Shown: positions 1 to 12,459, numbered from the stretch's first letter. The stretch: 64,000 nucleotides of DNA from Cryptomeria japonica (GCF_030272615.1 NC_081410.1:113833933-113897932); one strand, 5' to 3'. The notes: a model not told the origin generated them from the sequence alone. Numbers and translations are program-made.

Positions 1-680
1 GAAAGTTACTATGGAAATCAGATTTGGCCTCGTGGGGATGTCATGGAAGGGGGAGAAAGTAGATGAATCGATCCAGGAAAATGATGGACCAAAAAAACCA
101 ACATTTTCATATAAATTAGCAGAGCTTATCATATTCAGTTGTTTCTTCTCAATTTCCCTGAATCGATTCATTAGCTTCCTCACCTCTTTCATGGCTTGCC
201 AATGGGACAGACATTCATTGTACTGATGGAATGGACTGATCTTTGTGAGCATTTATAATTTCACTAACCTGTGAGACATCTGTTGTAAGTTATCATTTCA
301 GAATGTTTTTGAGTGGGCGGACTGTCATTTTCTCTAAAAGTTGGGCGGTCTGAGAATTATGACAGACCTCCTCCAACGCACATGCACTTTGTTTTTATCT
401 ACCAAATTGGAGATCCTTCTCAAACTTTCTTAAGCTTCAATTTCTTTTATATTTGTCTGGTTCAATTAGTTGGGGGTTGAGATTTTGTTGTTGGAAATTT
501 AGTGCTTAAACTCGTGCATCTATGGAGCCTCCAAATTTTCTTTAATAATATGCTCCTTATAATCTTCACATTTATAAGTGTGAGCACTCCATTTTCTATT
601 CTGATCATTGTTTTTTATAAGTTTAGTTTTTAACAAAATAAAGTAAAATTCAAGTAATTTGTCCAAAATAAAACAGTATT
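1..680. repeat. Dispersed repeat R1, copy a
   Basis: This stretch is nearly the same, in the same orientation, as 30886-31625, and its first 300 bases also resemble 30121-30480. Copy c carries about 39 bases near 31475-31514 that this copy lacks. On the minus strand the copies share a coding-like segment containing the motif LSHWEAMKEVRKLM; it is open for 69 codons in copy c. I cannot place it in a family. It begins at the window edge, so its left end is unknown. Confidence 0.75.
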
Positions 681-1235
681 CAAGGATCTGATTTAAATGA
701 TATAAGACTTTCTTTTTCAATTTCATAATCTCTGTGTGATTGGGAGAAATACTGTAGGAAATTGTATACGTGCACTCCAAGCATTTTTGATCGACTTTTA
801 AACTGATATGCCAGAAATTGACTTCCTACACCAATTGTCGGTGATGTAAACTCTAAACAAACCACCCATTTCTGTATACGTACTTGGCAACTGCTATCAG
901 GAATTAAATTTGCATTGACGACGACTGTTTAACTTGCAAATTTACAGAGATTATACACGTGTACAGAAAGAACGAATCACTTGATAGAGTATCCTTGATA
1001 GAGTTGAAAAACTCATTCTTTGGCATTATCAATTTGAACAAGCTTCTTAACAGGAATTGAATTTTTCCTTCTGTCAGTTTTTTTAGGTTGATATGTTAAT
1101 TTGGTCTAAAGGTCTTTAGATTTCAGCCGTAGAACATGGGTTTATCTCTTGAAGCACAAGTCTGAAGCTTTTTATAAGTTTTTGTTTTTCAAAACCCAAG
1201 CTGAAAAAGAGAGTTGACACTACATAAAAGTCTTA
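681..1235. other. Unassigned spacer
   Basis: AT-rich sequence between repeat R1 and the start of the Copia relic. I see no open reading frame with family features, no LTR end and no tandem repeat here. Confidence 0.5.
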
Positions 1236-1239
1236 ATGT

Positions 1240-1700
1240 AAGATCGTGGAGGACATGCTTTTGTGAATTTTTGCAAGCAAAATGGCATAAAGAAGGAGCT
1301 AATAGACACATATACTCCGCAACAAAATGGCATGGTTGAGAGAAAGAATAGGACCATTGTTGGAATGGAAAGGAGCATGCTTAAAGAAAAAGGATTACCA
1401 AATGAATTATGGGGTGAGGCTATAGCAACATCAATTTATTTGATAAATAGAAGTCCAACCAAGGCGATTCGTGACAAGATTTTGTAAGAGACGTGGTCTA
1501 AGCGCAAGTGGATGGTTGAGTACCTTAGAGTATTTGGGTGTGTGGCATATGCTCATGTGCCAAATGAGAAGAGGCAAAAGTTGGATGACAAGGGTGAGAA
1601 GTGCATTTTTACAGGTTATAGTGTTGAGTCCAAGGCATATAGATTGTACAACCCCATCACCAAGAAGATCATCATAAGTAGAGATGTTGAGTTCTTGTAG
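1240..1700 (+). pseudogene. Copia integrase, C-terminal part
   Basis: Two adjoining frames read as Copia integrase. The first, to about 1487, has the typical TPQQNGMVERKNRT motif with the catalytic glutamate, then LWGEAIATSIYLINRSPT. The second, 1512-1700, has the post-core segment LRVFGCVAYAHVPNEKRQK followed by the FTGYS...YRLYNP block found before the reverse transcriptase linker. The frame changes at about 1485-1510. Integrase inserts retrotransposon cDNA into the host chromosome; this copy lacks the zinc-binding N-terminus and the first catalytic aspartates and cannot work. Confidence 0.88.
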
Positions 1701-2065
1701 AATGAGTCATGGGATGGCTCGGTGGATACCTCTTTATCCACCTCACAAAGTGTACCCATTGATGATGATGATGAGCATGAAGATCAGGAAGAAGCTCCTG
1801 ATAGATCATGACAGCTCCTGATGCAAACAGGCAATCAAGAAAACTGTCACAGAATTCTCTGAATTTAGTGAGCCTTCGTCAGGTCCGTTCAGCTCCTGAG
1901 AGCTCCCAACAACTCCGAACGGCTCCTGATAGAAACAAGCAAAAAGGCAAGCAGCCAGAGGTAGCCAAAGAATCGGTTCCCGAGAGCTCCCAATGGTACA
2001 GATCAGAGTCTGTGTAGCAAAGAAGTACTAGTAGTAAGAATTCAAACCCCACTCTCGCCTCCCTA

Positions 2066-2812
2066 ATGACAAAGAAGACCAAGAGTCTATGGAAGATCTA
2101 CCAAGGTGAAAGGTATGAAGAAGATTTTGATGAGAATGTGAACTTTGTTTTATTTTCTCATAGTGAGCTGATTTACTTTGAGGATGCTATTAAGAAGGAG
2201 AAATGGTGTGAGGCCATGGATGAGGAAATAGATGCAATGGAGAGGAATGACACTTGGGAGTAAAATGATTTACCTCCCAACAAGCAAGTCATTGGGGTTA
2301 AATGGGTCTCTAAGAACAAGAGCAATGTTGAAGGCAGAATAGAGCGCCATAAGGAAAGAATGGTTGTCAAGGGGTACAAACAATAGTTTGGTAGAGACTA
2401 TGATGAGATGTATGGCCCTATTGCAAGAATGGAGACCGTGCCGATAGCCATAGCTCTATGGGCATGGTACAAAAATATTGACTCATATTTGATGAGAAAT
2501 GGCTTTAGCAAAAGCGATGGTGAGCCCACTCTTTACATGAAGGTAGCTAATGGTAAGATTTTCATTATTGTCTTGTATGTTGATGATTTAGTTTTCACTG
2601 GGGATGATGATTTCCTCATTGTTAATTTTAATGAGGCCATGAAAAGCAAGTTTGAAATGATAGATTTAGGTCTCTTGAGGTATTTTCTAGGCATAGAATT
2701 AAAAAAAATGCATGATGGTATATTTATCTCTCAAGAAAGATATGGTAATGAGATCTTGAAGAGATTTAGAATGTATGGTAGTAAGCCTGCACCAACACCA
2801 ACAATTGTCTAG
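2066..2812 (+). pseudogene. Copia reverse transcriptase
   Basis: The segment 2066-2263 reads as the RT entry region (EAMDEEIDAMERNDTWE), then after a stop comes [17 protein letters not shown]. After a further stop at about 2384, 2408-2812 holds the catalytic motif YVDDLVFTGDD and the downstream LRYFLGIELKK and FISQERYGNEILKRF blocks. The order and spacing are normal for Copia RT, which copies the element RNA into cDNA in virus-like particles. About 60 residues around the first catalytic block look shortened: the text jumps from MYGPIARMETVPIAIALWAW to a later part of the thumb-side sequence, which suggests an internal deletion near 2465. Confidence 0.88.
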
Positions 2813-2820
2813 GTCTTAAG

Positions 2821-3530
2821 TTGAGCAAGGAAGATTGCAGTAGCAACATTGATCCAACTAGGTACAAGAGTTTGGTTGGAAGTTTAATGTATTTGACAAC
2901 AACTAGGCATGATATAATACATGTAGTGACTTTGATTTCTAGATTTATGGAGAATCCAAAGGACACTCATTGGCAAGCGGGTAAGAGAATCCTGAGGTAT
3001 GTGAATGGCACCAAGGGGTATGGCATTTTGTATAATGTTGTAAGTGATTTTAGGCTGATTGGTTACACAGATAGTGATTGGGCGGGAAGTTTAGATGATA
3101 GGAAGAGCACATTCGGGTATGGGTTTCATATGGGTTCGGGTGTAATTTCATGGGCTTCTAAGAAGTAGCCCATTATTTCCCTATCAATAGCTAAGGTTGA
3201 GTATATCGCAATGAATGCAGTAGCATGTCAAGCTATTTGGCTGAGAAGAATCTTGGTAGATTTGAAGGAAGAACAAGAGGATGGAACAATGATCTTTTGT
3301 GACAATGTTTCATTGATTGCATTGAGCAAAAATCTTGTGTTTCATGGAAGAATGAAGCATATTGCAATCAGGTATCACTTCATTAGAAGTTTAGTTGATA
3401 ATGGTGAAATAAAATAGGAATTTTGTAGGTCTGAGCTGCAGCTAGCAAACATATTCACCAAGCCATTGGGCAGAGATAGCTTTGAGTGCCTAAGGAGAAA
3501 TTTGGGTGTTGTAGATTTAGATTTTGATTG
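2821..3530 (+). pseudogene. Copia RT tail and RNase H
   Basis: Motifs in order are RYKSLVGSLMYLTTTRHDI, YTDSDWAGSLDDRKST (RNase H start), SWASKK followed by a TAG stop where the family usually has glutamine, then VACQAIWLRRIL, FCDNVSLIALSKN and HIAIRYHFIRSLVDNGEI, and finally the tail at about 3440-3530. RNase H removes the RNA template strand during reverse transcription. At least two stops (about 3166 and 3415) interrupt an otherwise well-ordered reading frame. Confidence 0.88.
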
Positions 3531-3548
3531 AGTTTGTTGGCTCAGAAC

Positions 3549-3558
3549 AAAGGGGGAG
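3549..3558 (+). promoter_or_regulatory. Polypurine tract
   Basis: AAAGGGGGAG lies directly before the LTR start, the usual position of the plus-strand primer in Copia elements. Confidence 0.8.
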
Positions 3559-4226
3559 TATTGGAATTTATTGTCCTGGCCACTAGATAGCCCCCAACGG
3601 ACATATCTCCCCACTTACCTGTCATGAGAGCAATTGAAGAAAAACAATTTGGAAAAGATATGGTTGGGATTTTCACCCAACTCCTCCTAACGTGAACGGC
3701 AGATAGCATAGTAATTAATGTGGTAGCTGAGTGTTTGAATTTTGAATTTTGGGGGGGAAATTTTGAATTTACAGCAAAGTGACAAAAGGAGAGAAAATTC
3801 TTCAGTCAGTTAGAAAGTTCTGAGAGTTTAGCTGAACAGAGAAATTAGAGAGAAGAGATCTTCAGCAAAGAGTAGTGCAGCTTCAAAGTGAGTGTAGAAG
3901 AATTTTATAGCAGCAGCTTGTGTGTGTCTGTGTTTGTTAGTTGAGAAAGATAGCTCTTGACTATTTGTGTTGTCATTGAACAGTGATTGCTCCTAACAAT
4001 GAACAACTCCAAGTGAGCATTTGTGTTTGTAGTGAGCATAGAGAAGCTCCATTTTTTGTAGAACGGAACAGCTCCTGATCATTGCCTGTAGATTGTAATC
4101 AATAGTTATTTTCTAAGTTTGTATTTTGTATTTTCTAATCTCTAGCCCATCTTAACAAAAATCAAGAAAGCTTACATTTTTCCTTGTGTGTTTTTGAATT
4201 TATTCCTATGGGTGTGTTCCCAACTA
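3559..4226 (+). mobile_element. Copia 3' LTR
   Basis: Starts right after the polypurine tract with TATTGGAATTT, probably a decayed TGTTGG start. The end is placed provisionally near TTCCCAACTA. There is no second LTR in the window, so neither the end nor the target-site duplication can be proven. Confidence 0.6.
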
Positions 4227-6980
4227 TTTGGGAATTGAAAGAGCAATCTATGTGCACATTTTGGGTCCACCGAGCTTGAGAGATTTTGCTGCCAATATAG
4301 TCCTAGTGCTCAGGAAAGCAACAAATGATGCTCAACAACCATTAGAGAGAAGTTTCTAAGATGTCTAACTTTGATGCATGGCGCAACTTCAAGTTGGACT
4401 CCCCATTTGTCTTATAAAGGTGCCCTCGGACCTCCATAGCAAAGTAAGAACATTGAAATTAAATGATCTTTTTGTGCCATAAATTCACGACCATAATTTG
4501 ATAAGATCATCATAAAATCAAATGGTACTAGAATTGAGCTCATGATTTTAGCATGCAAAAAAGGTGAGAAAACTTCAGAAATAAAGGGGTTTATTTTTAA
4601 TCTTGTTGGTTAATTATGGGTAACAAGATTTTTTTAAATGTATTTGGGTATATGTTGCACAAATTATTTCTAGATATTTTTGTTCAGCTTCTACATGTGC
4701 CAATAAATGCATTCATGTGGAGTTGATTTATTTTGGCTTGTATATGCGTCAGTAAATGCATCCATGTGGAGTTGATTTATTTTGTCTTGTATATGTGTCG
4801 GTAAATGCATCTATGTGGAATTGATATATTTTGTCTTGATGATATAATTTTTATTATCATTGAATCTTATGTGATGAAAAGGTACATTTATTTTTCCAAG
4901 TTGTTGGTTGCAAGGATTTTGTAACAAAGTTTAGATTTAGTTAAAGTATGATTTGATCTCAAAATAGGGCATCATGGTCATGTTTCTATTAAAGGAATAG
5001 AATATAATTTTCTTTGGAACTGATGTCCTTGGCTGATATGCATACCACCTCACTTTGTTTTAGATCAATAAAATTTTATAGTTCAAGACAAATAAGATTA
5101 TTTTAGTTATATGATCATTTTTTCTCATAAAAATCTAGGTGGCATTTATCTTAAAGGTTATACAAGTGTATTATTGGCCCACAAAATTGTAGCTTAAATT
5201 TTCTTGGGAAGACATACAATACTCGTGTAGAAGGGAAATGTAGTTATTCATCTTCTTCTCTAGAATCCACAAAACTTGGGAGGGTGATCCTTGAGTTCTC
5301 ATATAATATAATTAAAGGGAAACATAGTTAATCCTTAACTAAAATACTCTATTGACAACCATAATTAGACCTTAAGGCTTCATTATTAAAGCTAGTGACA
5401 CAAGAATGCACATGGAACCATGAATATAAATAGGTTTATAAAACTCCCGATTAGTTCCCCTAAAATTACTTACATATGTCTATCTTGGAGGCAACACTAG
5501 CATTATTGCATGAGAAAATATGTCCATTTGAACCTACCTAAGATACTGATTAGTTTGTATTACTAAATCATGTGAGTGGGAACTAATAACTACTCCCATA
5601 CTAAGAAAAGTAACTAAAGACGTAATACACAAGAAAGAAGGATTGTAGTATGGGGTTGCAATACAATGAGAGATATTATTTTACATAAATATAAGAAAAG
5701 GAAACATTACACATCGAAGCATACTCAACTATCATCTTCAATCAAGAATATCTCACATCTATCAAGAAAAAGAATAATAGAAACCCTTTACAATACTTTG
5801 CAACTATGTCAAGCTAACTAGTTCTTAAAGCATACATATCAATAAATGTGACATGAGAGAGTTCATGGCATGATCCCTTCTAAGTAACCATTACCAACTA
5901 TGGACACATCTAACCATATAAATACTTAGCTATACTACACCTTTCTACATTTTATATACCCAAAATAACTTTCTCTTACAATGTCGAAACATACTTTAGA
6001 AATATTTCTCTACAACACATTTAAGATCCAAGTCTAGGAAATTCAATAAATGACAAACTTTTTCCCATTTTGCAAGTATGCATATATATAGCATTTTAGT
6101 TTACAATCTGTCTCTTAGGTGTATAAACTTGTTTCATCACATCAACCTCTATGCCTTATCACAATCACCATTCTTTTGTAATGAGAGGATTCAAACATGT
6201 ACATAAAGAAAATCCTTTTTGGATCATAAAATGGTTACTTGGAATAAAGGGGTAATTTCACCAACCCATAAGTCAAATACATTTAGAAGACAAGCCTCTT
6301 AGAGTATAAATAAATATTTATTCAATACATCAATCAATCAATCAATACACTCTATATCCCTATAGCAACATGTAAAGAGCTTTATAGCATGCAAGATAAA
6401 TATCACTTCACTCCAATGCACACCTATACATTTAACATAGCAACCATGAAGTCATTAAAGCAAAGACCAACATGAAAATTAGATAAATTACCACAACTCA
6501 AATTGTCCTATAATAACCCTACACACAACTCTAACACTCCAAAAAATTATGCAACATCCAACATAACCTTGTAGGATATCAATAAGCTCAACTATATAGA
6601 CATCAATCTTCCATTCCCAACTAGAAATGATAGAAAATATTACACAAACCATCCCCCTAGGTGATTTGATATAATTTGTTGTGGGTTGCACTCAACCAGC
6701 TTCAACTCACCTAAAAAACCCATACATTAACTAAGATTCTTCCCTTTCATTGTCGAGTATAATAAATATCATTAACACAACCTGCATGGGTAGAAGAGTT
6801 GGCTTGAGAAATGGGTTTTCTCTCCATTGGTTTCAAGTTCAACTTCGAGGCTCGGGCATACCTGATGCACATGGTTTGTGGGCTATTGTGTGCATCCTTA
6901 GAGGACTAGTATTTCTTCAACTTGCCTCTTCATGAACCCCAACTTGGAAATATGTAAGACCAAGGTAAGGTAGGTTGGGT
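4227..6980. other. Unassigned AT-rich region
   Basis: No coding region with family features is visible. Besides the 49-bp tandem repeat near 4.7 kb I see only scattered short ORFs with no recognisable motif. Confidence 0.5.
4692..4838 (+). repeat. 49-bp tandem repeat, three copies
   Basis: Units start at 4692, 4741 and 4790. Each contains AAATGCAT, then ATGTGGA(G/A)TTGAT, and ends in a T-rich stretch finishing CTTG. The copies differ at a few positions. Confidence 0.9.
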
Positions 6981-7016
6981 GTTGGGTTGAGATGCGAGGA
7001 TACCTCTGAGTTAACA

Positions 7017-7200
7017 ATATATAGATATAGATATAGATATAGATATAGATATATATATAGATATAGATATAGGTATAGTATAGACATAGGTATATGTATA
7101 GGTACAGGTATAGGTATAGGTACAGGTATAGGTATTGGTACAGGTACAGGTATAGTAGATGTAGGTACATGTATAGGTACAAGTACATGTACAAGTATAG
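7017..7200. repeat. Hexanucleotide microsatellite
   Basis: Runs of TATAGA turn into variants of TAGGTA and CAGGTA, and finally TACATG. Any ORFs over this tract (for example minus strand 6898-7224) are products of the repeat and are not genes. Confidence 0.92.
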
Positions 7201-7240
7201 AATCTTTGGCATGAAGAGCCCCAAAAATATGCATACTCCA

Positions 7241-8319
7241 AAAATTTTGAGAGTGCAAAGCTCCTGTCACAAAAGACAGTCGTAAAAGATTTTTCATGAA
7301 AATTTTGGAACTTAAAAAATGTAAGCCTATTGTACCATAGCCTATAGAATTTGAAAGTTAGTTAGAAACACTTAAAACATAGATAATAAAAAGCCACTGG
7401 AAGGGGAGAGGACATCTAAACTAAAATATTTCATGGACAAAAAAAATGCCATAAGACAAAAGAAAGTATGAATGGTAATAATATCACTTTACAATATAAA
7501 CTAGGTTTTTTTTTTTGAGGCCCTTAACTCATGATAGTAAATACCCAAAATTTCATAAAGTCGTAAGTTATGGTGAATTAACCCGTTACTCGTGTGTGTG
7601 CATTGTGGTTATTTAGATTCTCCTTAGATGAAGATAGGCAGAGTAATAAATGTTAGTATAAGCTACGTGATTGGACCTATCCCCCTAAAGCCAACGGAAT
7701 AGAGCCTTGTTGTCAAGTAGGCATTTATAGCCCTGACAAGGATTTCGCTTTGACCCCCCTCTAACATTTCTCTACTGCCAAACAGACATCTATAGCCCTA
7801 ATAGAGTTGTCTGCATCACCTCTTTTATCTTTTGATAGATTTAAATTTCTTTCTTCTCTTTCCTTTTCTTATTTTTATATTATAAAAGGTTGGGTGTCAA
7901 AGTGGTAGCATGAGCAACCTTTTAGGTTTTTTACTTATCCCAAGAAGTATTAAATTGCCACCTTGTCGTCCATGGAGGCATTAAACTTAAATTTATTGTG
8001 TAAGTCCTACAGGAATGCTACCTATAAATGATAGGACATTCTGAAATCTATTATGTATTGTTGCAATCATGAGTTAAGAACAACAACAAGATCATCACAA
8101 ATTTCATATTGTAAAAGATAATATTAAAGCATTAATACTTACTTTGCCTGAGGTGTACGATTTACATCATCTAATTCTCAGGAAAATCTAATTAAATAGA
8201 ACACCCTAATAAACCTACTCATATAAGTGGTGTAGGAATTTACAAAACTAGGCCCATGTTAATTACAATTATCATTCAAAATTAGATGAGTATAGTGAGA
8301 GTAATAGAATTAATTTAGA
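7241..8319. other. Unassigned region
   Basis: No gene, LTR end or tandem repeat recognised. Confidence 0.45.
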
Positions 8320-8930
8320 GATGGAGACACTTTTAAGGCTGATGAGCTCTAAAAAACAAAGGTCCTTCCTAAGGTAGATAAACGATGCTTGCCTTGAGTA
8401 TATGCTTGAGACCGACAATTACCTCATCAAAGCAGTTATAAAATGGATTCTAGGAGCTAACTAATATCCCATCCTTCTTTGTGGGTTCTTTATTGGACTT
8501 GGGAGAGCCAAAGGATGACATAGCTAGAATGACACAAGGTTTGTTCAAGAAGGAGTATACTAGCGGCTTGGAGCAAATTTTGGAGGTGGCATAATATGGA
8601 ATAGGGTTTCCTACCACTGCTGACTTGAAAGCACGGCTGGAATGAGACATTGTGGTGCCTTGGAACCCATTTGTCACCAATTTCCACACCATGAGCATAG
8701 GGGAGCACTAGGACCATTCTAATTTGGCTCGTGGGTTTCTTCACAAGCTTACTAGAATAGACCTTTCTTTTAATGCATGCTAGAATGAGGAGTTTTGGGT
8801 CATGGTGGATGATGATTAGTGGGACACAAATGAGAGCTTGAGGGAGGAAGAGATCCTAGTGATGGAGGAAAAGGAGGATGATAGCCAAGGCTCGTCTAGT
8901 CCTAATGAAAATCAACTCTCTTTGGTGTTT
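8320..8930 (+). pseudogene. Eroded ORF of unknown family
   Basis: The plus strand reads as protein-like text broken by several stops, with segments such as LDLGEPKDDIARMTQGLFKK, IVVPWNPFVTNFHTMSIG and an acidic tail EEEILVMEEKEDDSQGSSSP. The composition looks like a former coding region (charged, low in repeats, one main frame between about 8495 and 8930). I do not recognise the family. Overlapping minus-strand ORFs (8450-8744) have less protein-like composition and are probably shadows. Confidence 0.35.
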
Positions 8931-10035
8931 ATGTTGATGCTACTGTAAAAAAAAATTAATCAACAATCTTTTGTTTTTTGAAAGATTGCGAATTCAAATT
9001 GTAAATACAACTCCGATGTATATATAATAGAATTACATAATTTTTTGAACCCTCTTGTTTATGTGTTTATCTCTATTTGCATGCATGAAAAGTTCTTAAT
9101 AAAACAAAAACAAATCTTTTTGCACATTGTTGAGATCATAAAAACTTCTATGCTTGAATGATTTAAAAGATAAAAGACACATTCATTGTATATAGTAACC
9201 AATGAATGGGTAGGAAAATACCTGCTTCTACACTTACCATCCATGGTGGTTTGAAAAAATTTGTGTCCTTTACTTTAAGAATACTTCAAAAAAAATTAAG
9301 AAGGATTTTGTTGTTGTGAACAACCTCGCGCGAATCCTAAAAAAAAATGGCACTTTATTAAATCTATGCACAGCCTTTCTAAAAGGAAATTATGCAGTAG
9401 TATTTTGTGGAAATGAAAGACTAACCTACTTCTACGATTTTCCAAAAATTTAAACTAAATAAATCCATTAATCAGGTTTCAAAAATAACTCCCCTTTTTT
9501 CCTATTCTTATGTGACTTTCTTGCTTAAGGGGGTGAATCAAAAAATAAAGGTGAAATAAATTTTTGTTATGTTGGGTCCTTTTTATTTTATCAAAAAAAA
9601 GAAAAGGAATAGCTAAGGAAGTATTACTATATAATGAAAAATAGGTAAAATACTACCTCTGATAGGGGAAGAGCACTAGTAGCAGTCATAGCTAACTTCG
9701 CGCACCCACAGATCCTAAACGATATATCGGATTTTGATTTTTTTTTTTTTTGGTTGTCTTCGTATGAGACTTAACTTCTTAAACCTATTGATCTGGCTTC
9801 TGGGTAGTAACGATCCGATCTCTATGGGTCGTTATGCGTTGAAAGGTCAAAAAGTGGTCATTTCAAAGTGTCGACCGATACTTGAATGCATTTGTGCCAA
9901 TACCCGCACACCAAAACACCATTATCCATTTGTAAAATACCTAAAAGCTAATATATTTTTCACCTTTTTATAAAAAATAATTAACCTAAAAAAATTATGA
10001 CATGCATATAATTAAAAATAATGATAAATGTAAAC
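8931..10035. other. Unassigned region
   Basis: No recognisable feature. Many short A and T runs. Confidence 0.45.
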
Positions 10036-10037
10036 AA

Positions 10038-10160
10038 GTTTAAAATGGGTGGTCAAAAAACATGTTGACCACCCATAACCCCCTTCCCACTGAGGTATGG
10101 TGGCCCCACGTGGCACAAACTCCCGCTATCTTTTTTGCCCTAAAAACTTAGGGAAATAAA
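10038..10160 (+). repeat. Left copy of terminal inverted block
   Basis: The sequence GTTTAAAATGGGTGGT, then ATGTTGACCACCCATAAC, CCTTCCCAC and CACAAACTCCCGCTATC, matches the reverse complement of 20600-20725 with scattered mismatches. It also contains its own short palindrome (GGGTGGTC ... GACCACCC). Confidence 0.85.
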
Positions 10161-10198
10161 ATGTTTCCCTAACATTTGCACTTGCAAGTTAGGAAAAA

Positions 10199-10330
10199 AT
10201 TTCGATCGGCGACCTCCTCCGCAGCCTCAGCCTCCTCTGCAACCTTCGTCGGTGGTGTCCTCTGCAACCTCGGCCTTCGGTGACCTCCTCTTTCAGCGGC
10301 CTCCTCCGCAACCTCGGCTCCCAGGTAACA
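10199..10330. repeat. GC-rich minisatellite
   Basis: Imperfect repeats of CCTCCTCCGCAACCTCGGC type. GC content is far above everything around it. On the minus strand it gives a low-complexity Ala/Glu/Val frame (10169-10363) that I do not regard as a gene. No inverted partner of this block is seen on the right arm. Confidence 0.75.
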
Positions 10331-10339
10331 ATAACTTGT

Positions 10340-10468
10340 CCATATTGCATATTGGATGTCCAATGACGGTTTTGTTGCTTCGCAGCTACATTATGCTTTG
10401 TCTATTGCATATTAGATGTCCAATGATGGTTTTGCTCCTTCGCAGCTTCATTATGCTTTGTATGCTTT
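10340..10468 (+). repeat. Block X, two tandem partial copies
   Basis: Two copies of about 65 bp, each with TATTGCATATT, GATGTCCAATGA and TTCGCAGCT ... ATTATGCTTTGT. Related sequence occurs at 14075-14130 in the same orientation and at 21180-21235 inverted. Confidence 0.82.
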
Positions 10469-11947
10469 GTTAAATGGTGTTTCTCTATTTATATTGCCAA
10501 AATCATTACAGTTAATGCGAAAAAAATTGATTATTGTTCATAATAGTTTGAAACCCCTTCATTATTTATCATTTCCTTTTATGGGTGCATTGTTAAATGG
10601 TGTCTCTCTGTTTATAATGTCGAAATCATTATAGTGAATGCGAAAAAGTTTGATTATTGTTTATAATTGTTTGAAACCCCTTCATTATTTATCATTTTCT
10701 TTTATGGGTATGCTGTTAAATGGTGTCTCTCTGTATATAATGCCGAAATCATTACAGTGAATGTGAAAAAAATTGATTATTGTTTATAATTGTTCGAAAT
10801 GCCTTCATAATTTATCATTTTCTTTTATGGGTACGTTGTTAAATGGTGTCTCTCTGTTTATAATGCTGAAATCACTACAGTGAATGCAAAAAAAAATGAT
10901 TATTGTTCATAATTGTTCGAAACCCCTTCATTATTTATCATTTTCTTTTATGGTTGCATTTTTAAACGCTATCTCTCTGTTTATAATGCCAAAATCATTA
11001 CAATGAATGCAGAAAAAATTGATTATTGTTCATAATAGTTCGAAATACCTTCATTATTTACCATTTCCTTTTATGGGTGGGCTGTTAAATGGTGTCTCTA
11101 TGTTGATAATGCCGAAATCATTACAATGAATGCGAAAAAAATTGATTATTGTTCATAATAGTTCGAAACCCCTTCATTATTTATCGTTTCCTTTTATGGG
11201 TGGGCTGTTAAATGGTGTCTCTCTGTTTATAATGCCAAAATCATTCCAGTGTCTGCGAAAATTATTGATTATTGTTCATAATAATTCGAAACCCCTTCAT
11301 TATTTATCGTTTCCTTTTATGAGTGGGCTGTTAAATGGTGTCTCTCTGTTTATAATGCCGAAATCATTACAGTGATTGCGAAAATAATTGATTGTTGTTT
11401 ATAATTGTTTGAAACCCCTTCATTTTTTATCATTTCTTTTTATGGGTGCGTTGTTAAATGATGTGTCTTTGTTTGTAATGCAGAAATTAGTACAGTGAAT
11501 GTGAAAATAATTGATTATAGTTCATAATTGTTTGAAACCCCTTCATTATTTATCTTTTCCTTGTATGGGTGCGTTGTTAAATGGTTGCTTTATTTATAAT
11601 GTCGAATTCATTACAGTGCATGCGAAAATAATTGACTACTATTCATAATTGTTTGAAACCTCTTCATTATTTATCATTTCCTTTTATGGTTGCGTTGTTA
11701 AACATTGTCTCTCTGTTTATAATGCCAAAATCATTACAGTGAATGCGAAAATAATTTATTATTGTTCATAATTGTTAGAAACCCCTTCATTATTTATCAT
11801 TTTCTTTTATGGCTATGTTGTTAAATGTTGTCTCTCTGTTTATACTCTCAAAATCATTATAGTGAATGCGGAAATAAATGGACTATTGTTCATAATTGTT
11901 CAAAACCCCTTTATTATTTACCATTACATACACACACGCACACACGC

Positions 11948-11990
<43 letters not shown>

Positions 11991-12410
11991 GTTAAATGGT
12001 TAATGGGTGTGTTGTTAAATGGTGTCTCTCTGTTTATAATGCTGAAATCATTACAATGAATGCGAAAATAATTGATTATTATTCATAATTGTTCGAAACC
12101 CCTTCATTATTTATCATTTTCTTTTATGGTTGCATTGTTAAATGTTGTCTCTCTGTTTATACTGTCAAAATCATTACAGTGAATGCGGAAAAAAATGGAC
12201 TATTGTTCATAATTGTTCAAAACCCTTTTATTATTTACCATTACATACACACACACACACACACATATATATATATGCGTGTGTGTGTGTGTGTTGTTAA
12301 ATGGTGTCTCTCTATTTATAATGTCGAAATCATTACAAAGAATGCAAAAAAGATTGATTATTGTTCATAATTATTCGAAACCCCTTCATTATTTTTCATT
12401 ACATATATAC
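10469..12410 (+). repeat. 123-bp satellite-like tandem array, about 15 units
   Basis: Unit starts (GTTAAATGGTGTCTC) fall at 10469, 10592, 10715, 10838, 10961, 11084, 11207, 11330, 11453, 11576, 11697, 11820, 12014, 12137 and 12296. The spacing is 123 bp except where (CA)n/(TG)n tracts have been inserted (about 11930-11990 and 12242-12293). 123 is a multiple of three, so reading frames carry from unit to unit as 41-residue repeats. One inverted unit lies on the right arm at about 20965-21110. Confidence 0.93.
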
Positions 12411-12459
12411 AGATATACACATATACACATATACACATATGTGTGTGTGTGTGTGTGGG

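Larger units (their letters stand above)
1236..4226 (+). mobile_element. 5'-truncated Ty1/Copia retrotransposon relic
   Basis: Homology begins abruptly at about 1240, inside the integrase core (motif DRGGHAF), and runs in Copia order through the C-terminal integrase, linker, reverse transcriptase, RNase H, polypurine tract and one LTR. The gag, protease, front half of integrase, primer binding site and 5' LTR are all missing. The coding part has several in-frame stops and frame changes, so it is dead. Whether the missing 5' part was lost by deletion or by aberrant integration cannot be read here, because no 5' LTR is present to define the other end. Confidence 0.88.

Noticed and set aside
6898-7297. 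Overlapping Tyr/Leu/Val-rich ORFs on both strands
   Set aside because: They are direct translations of the hexanucleotide repeat at 7017-7200 with no conserved domain.
10469-12410. CRISPR-like array
   Set aside because: Units are contiguous 123-bp repeats without unique spacers, in a plant nuclear context.
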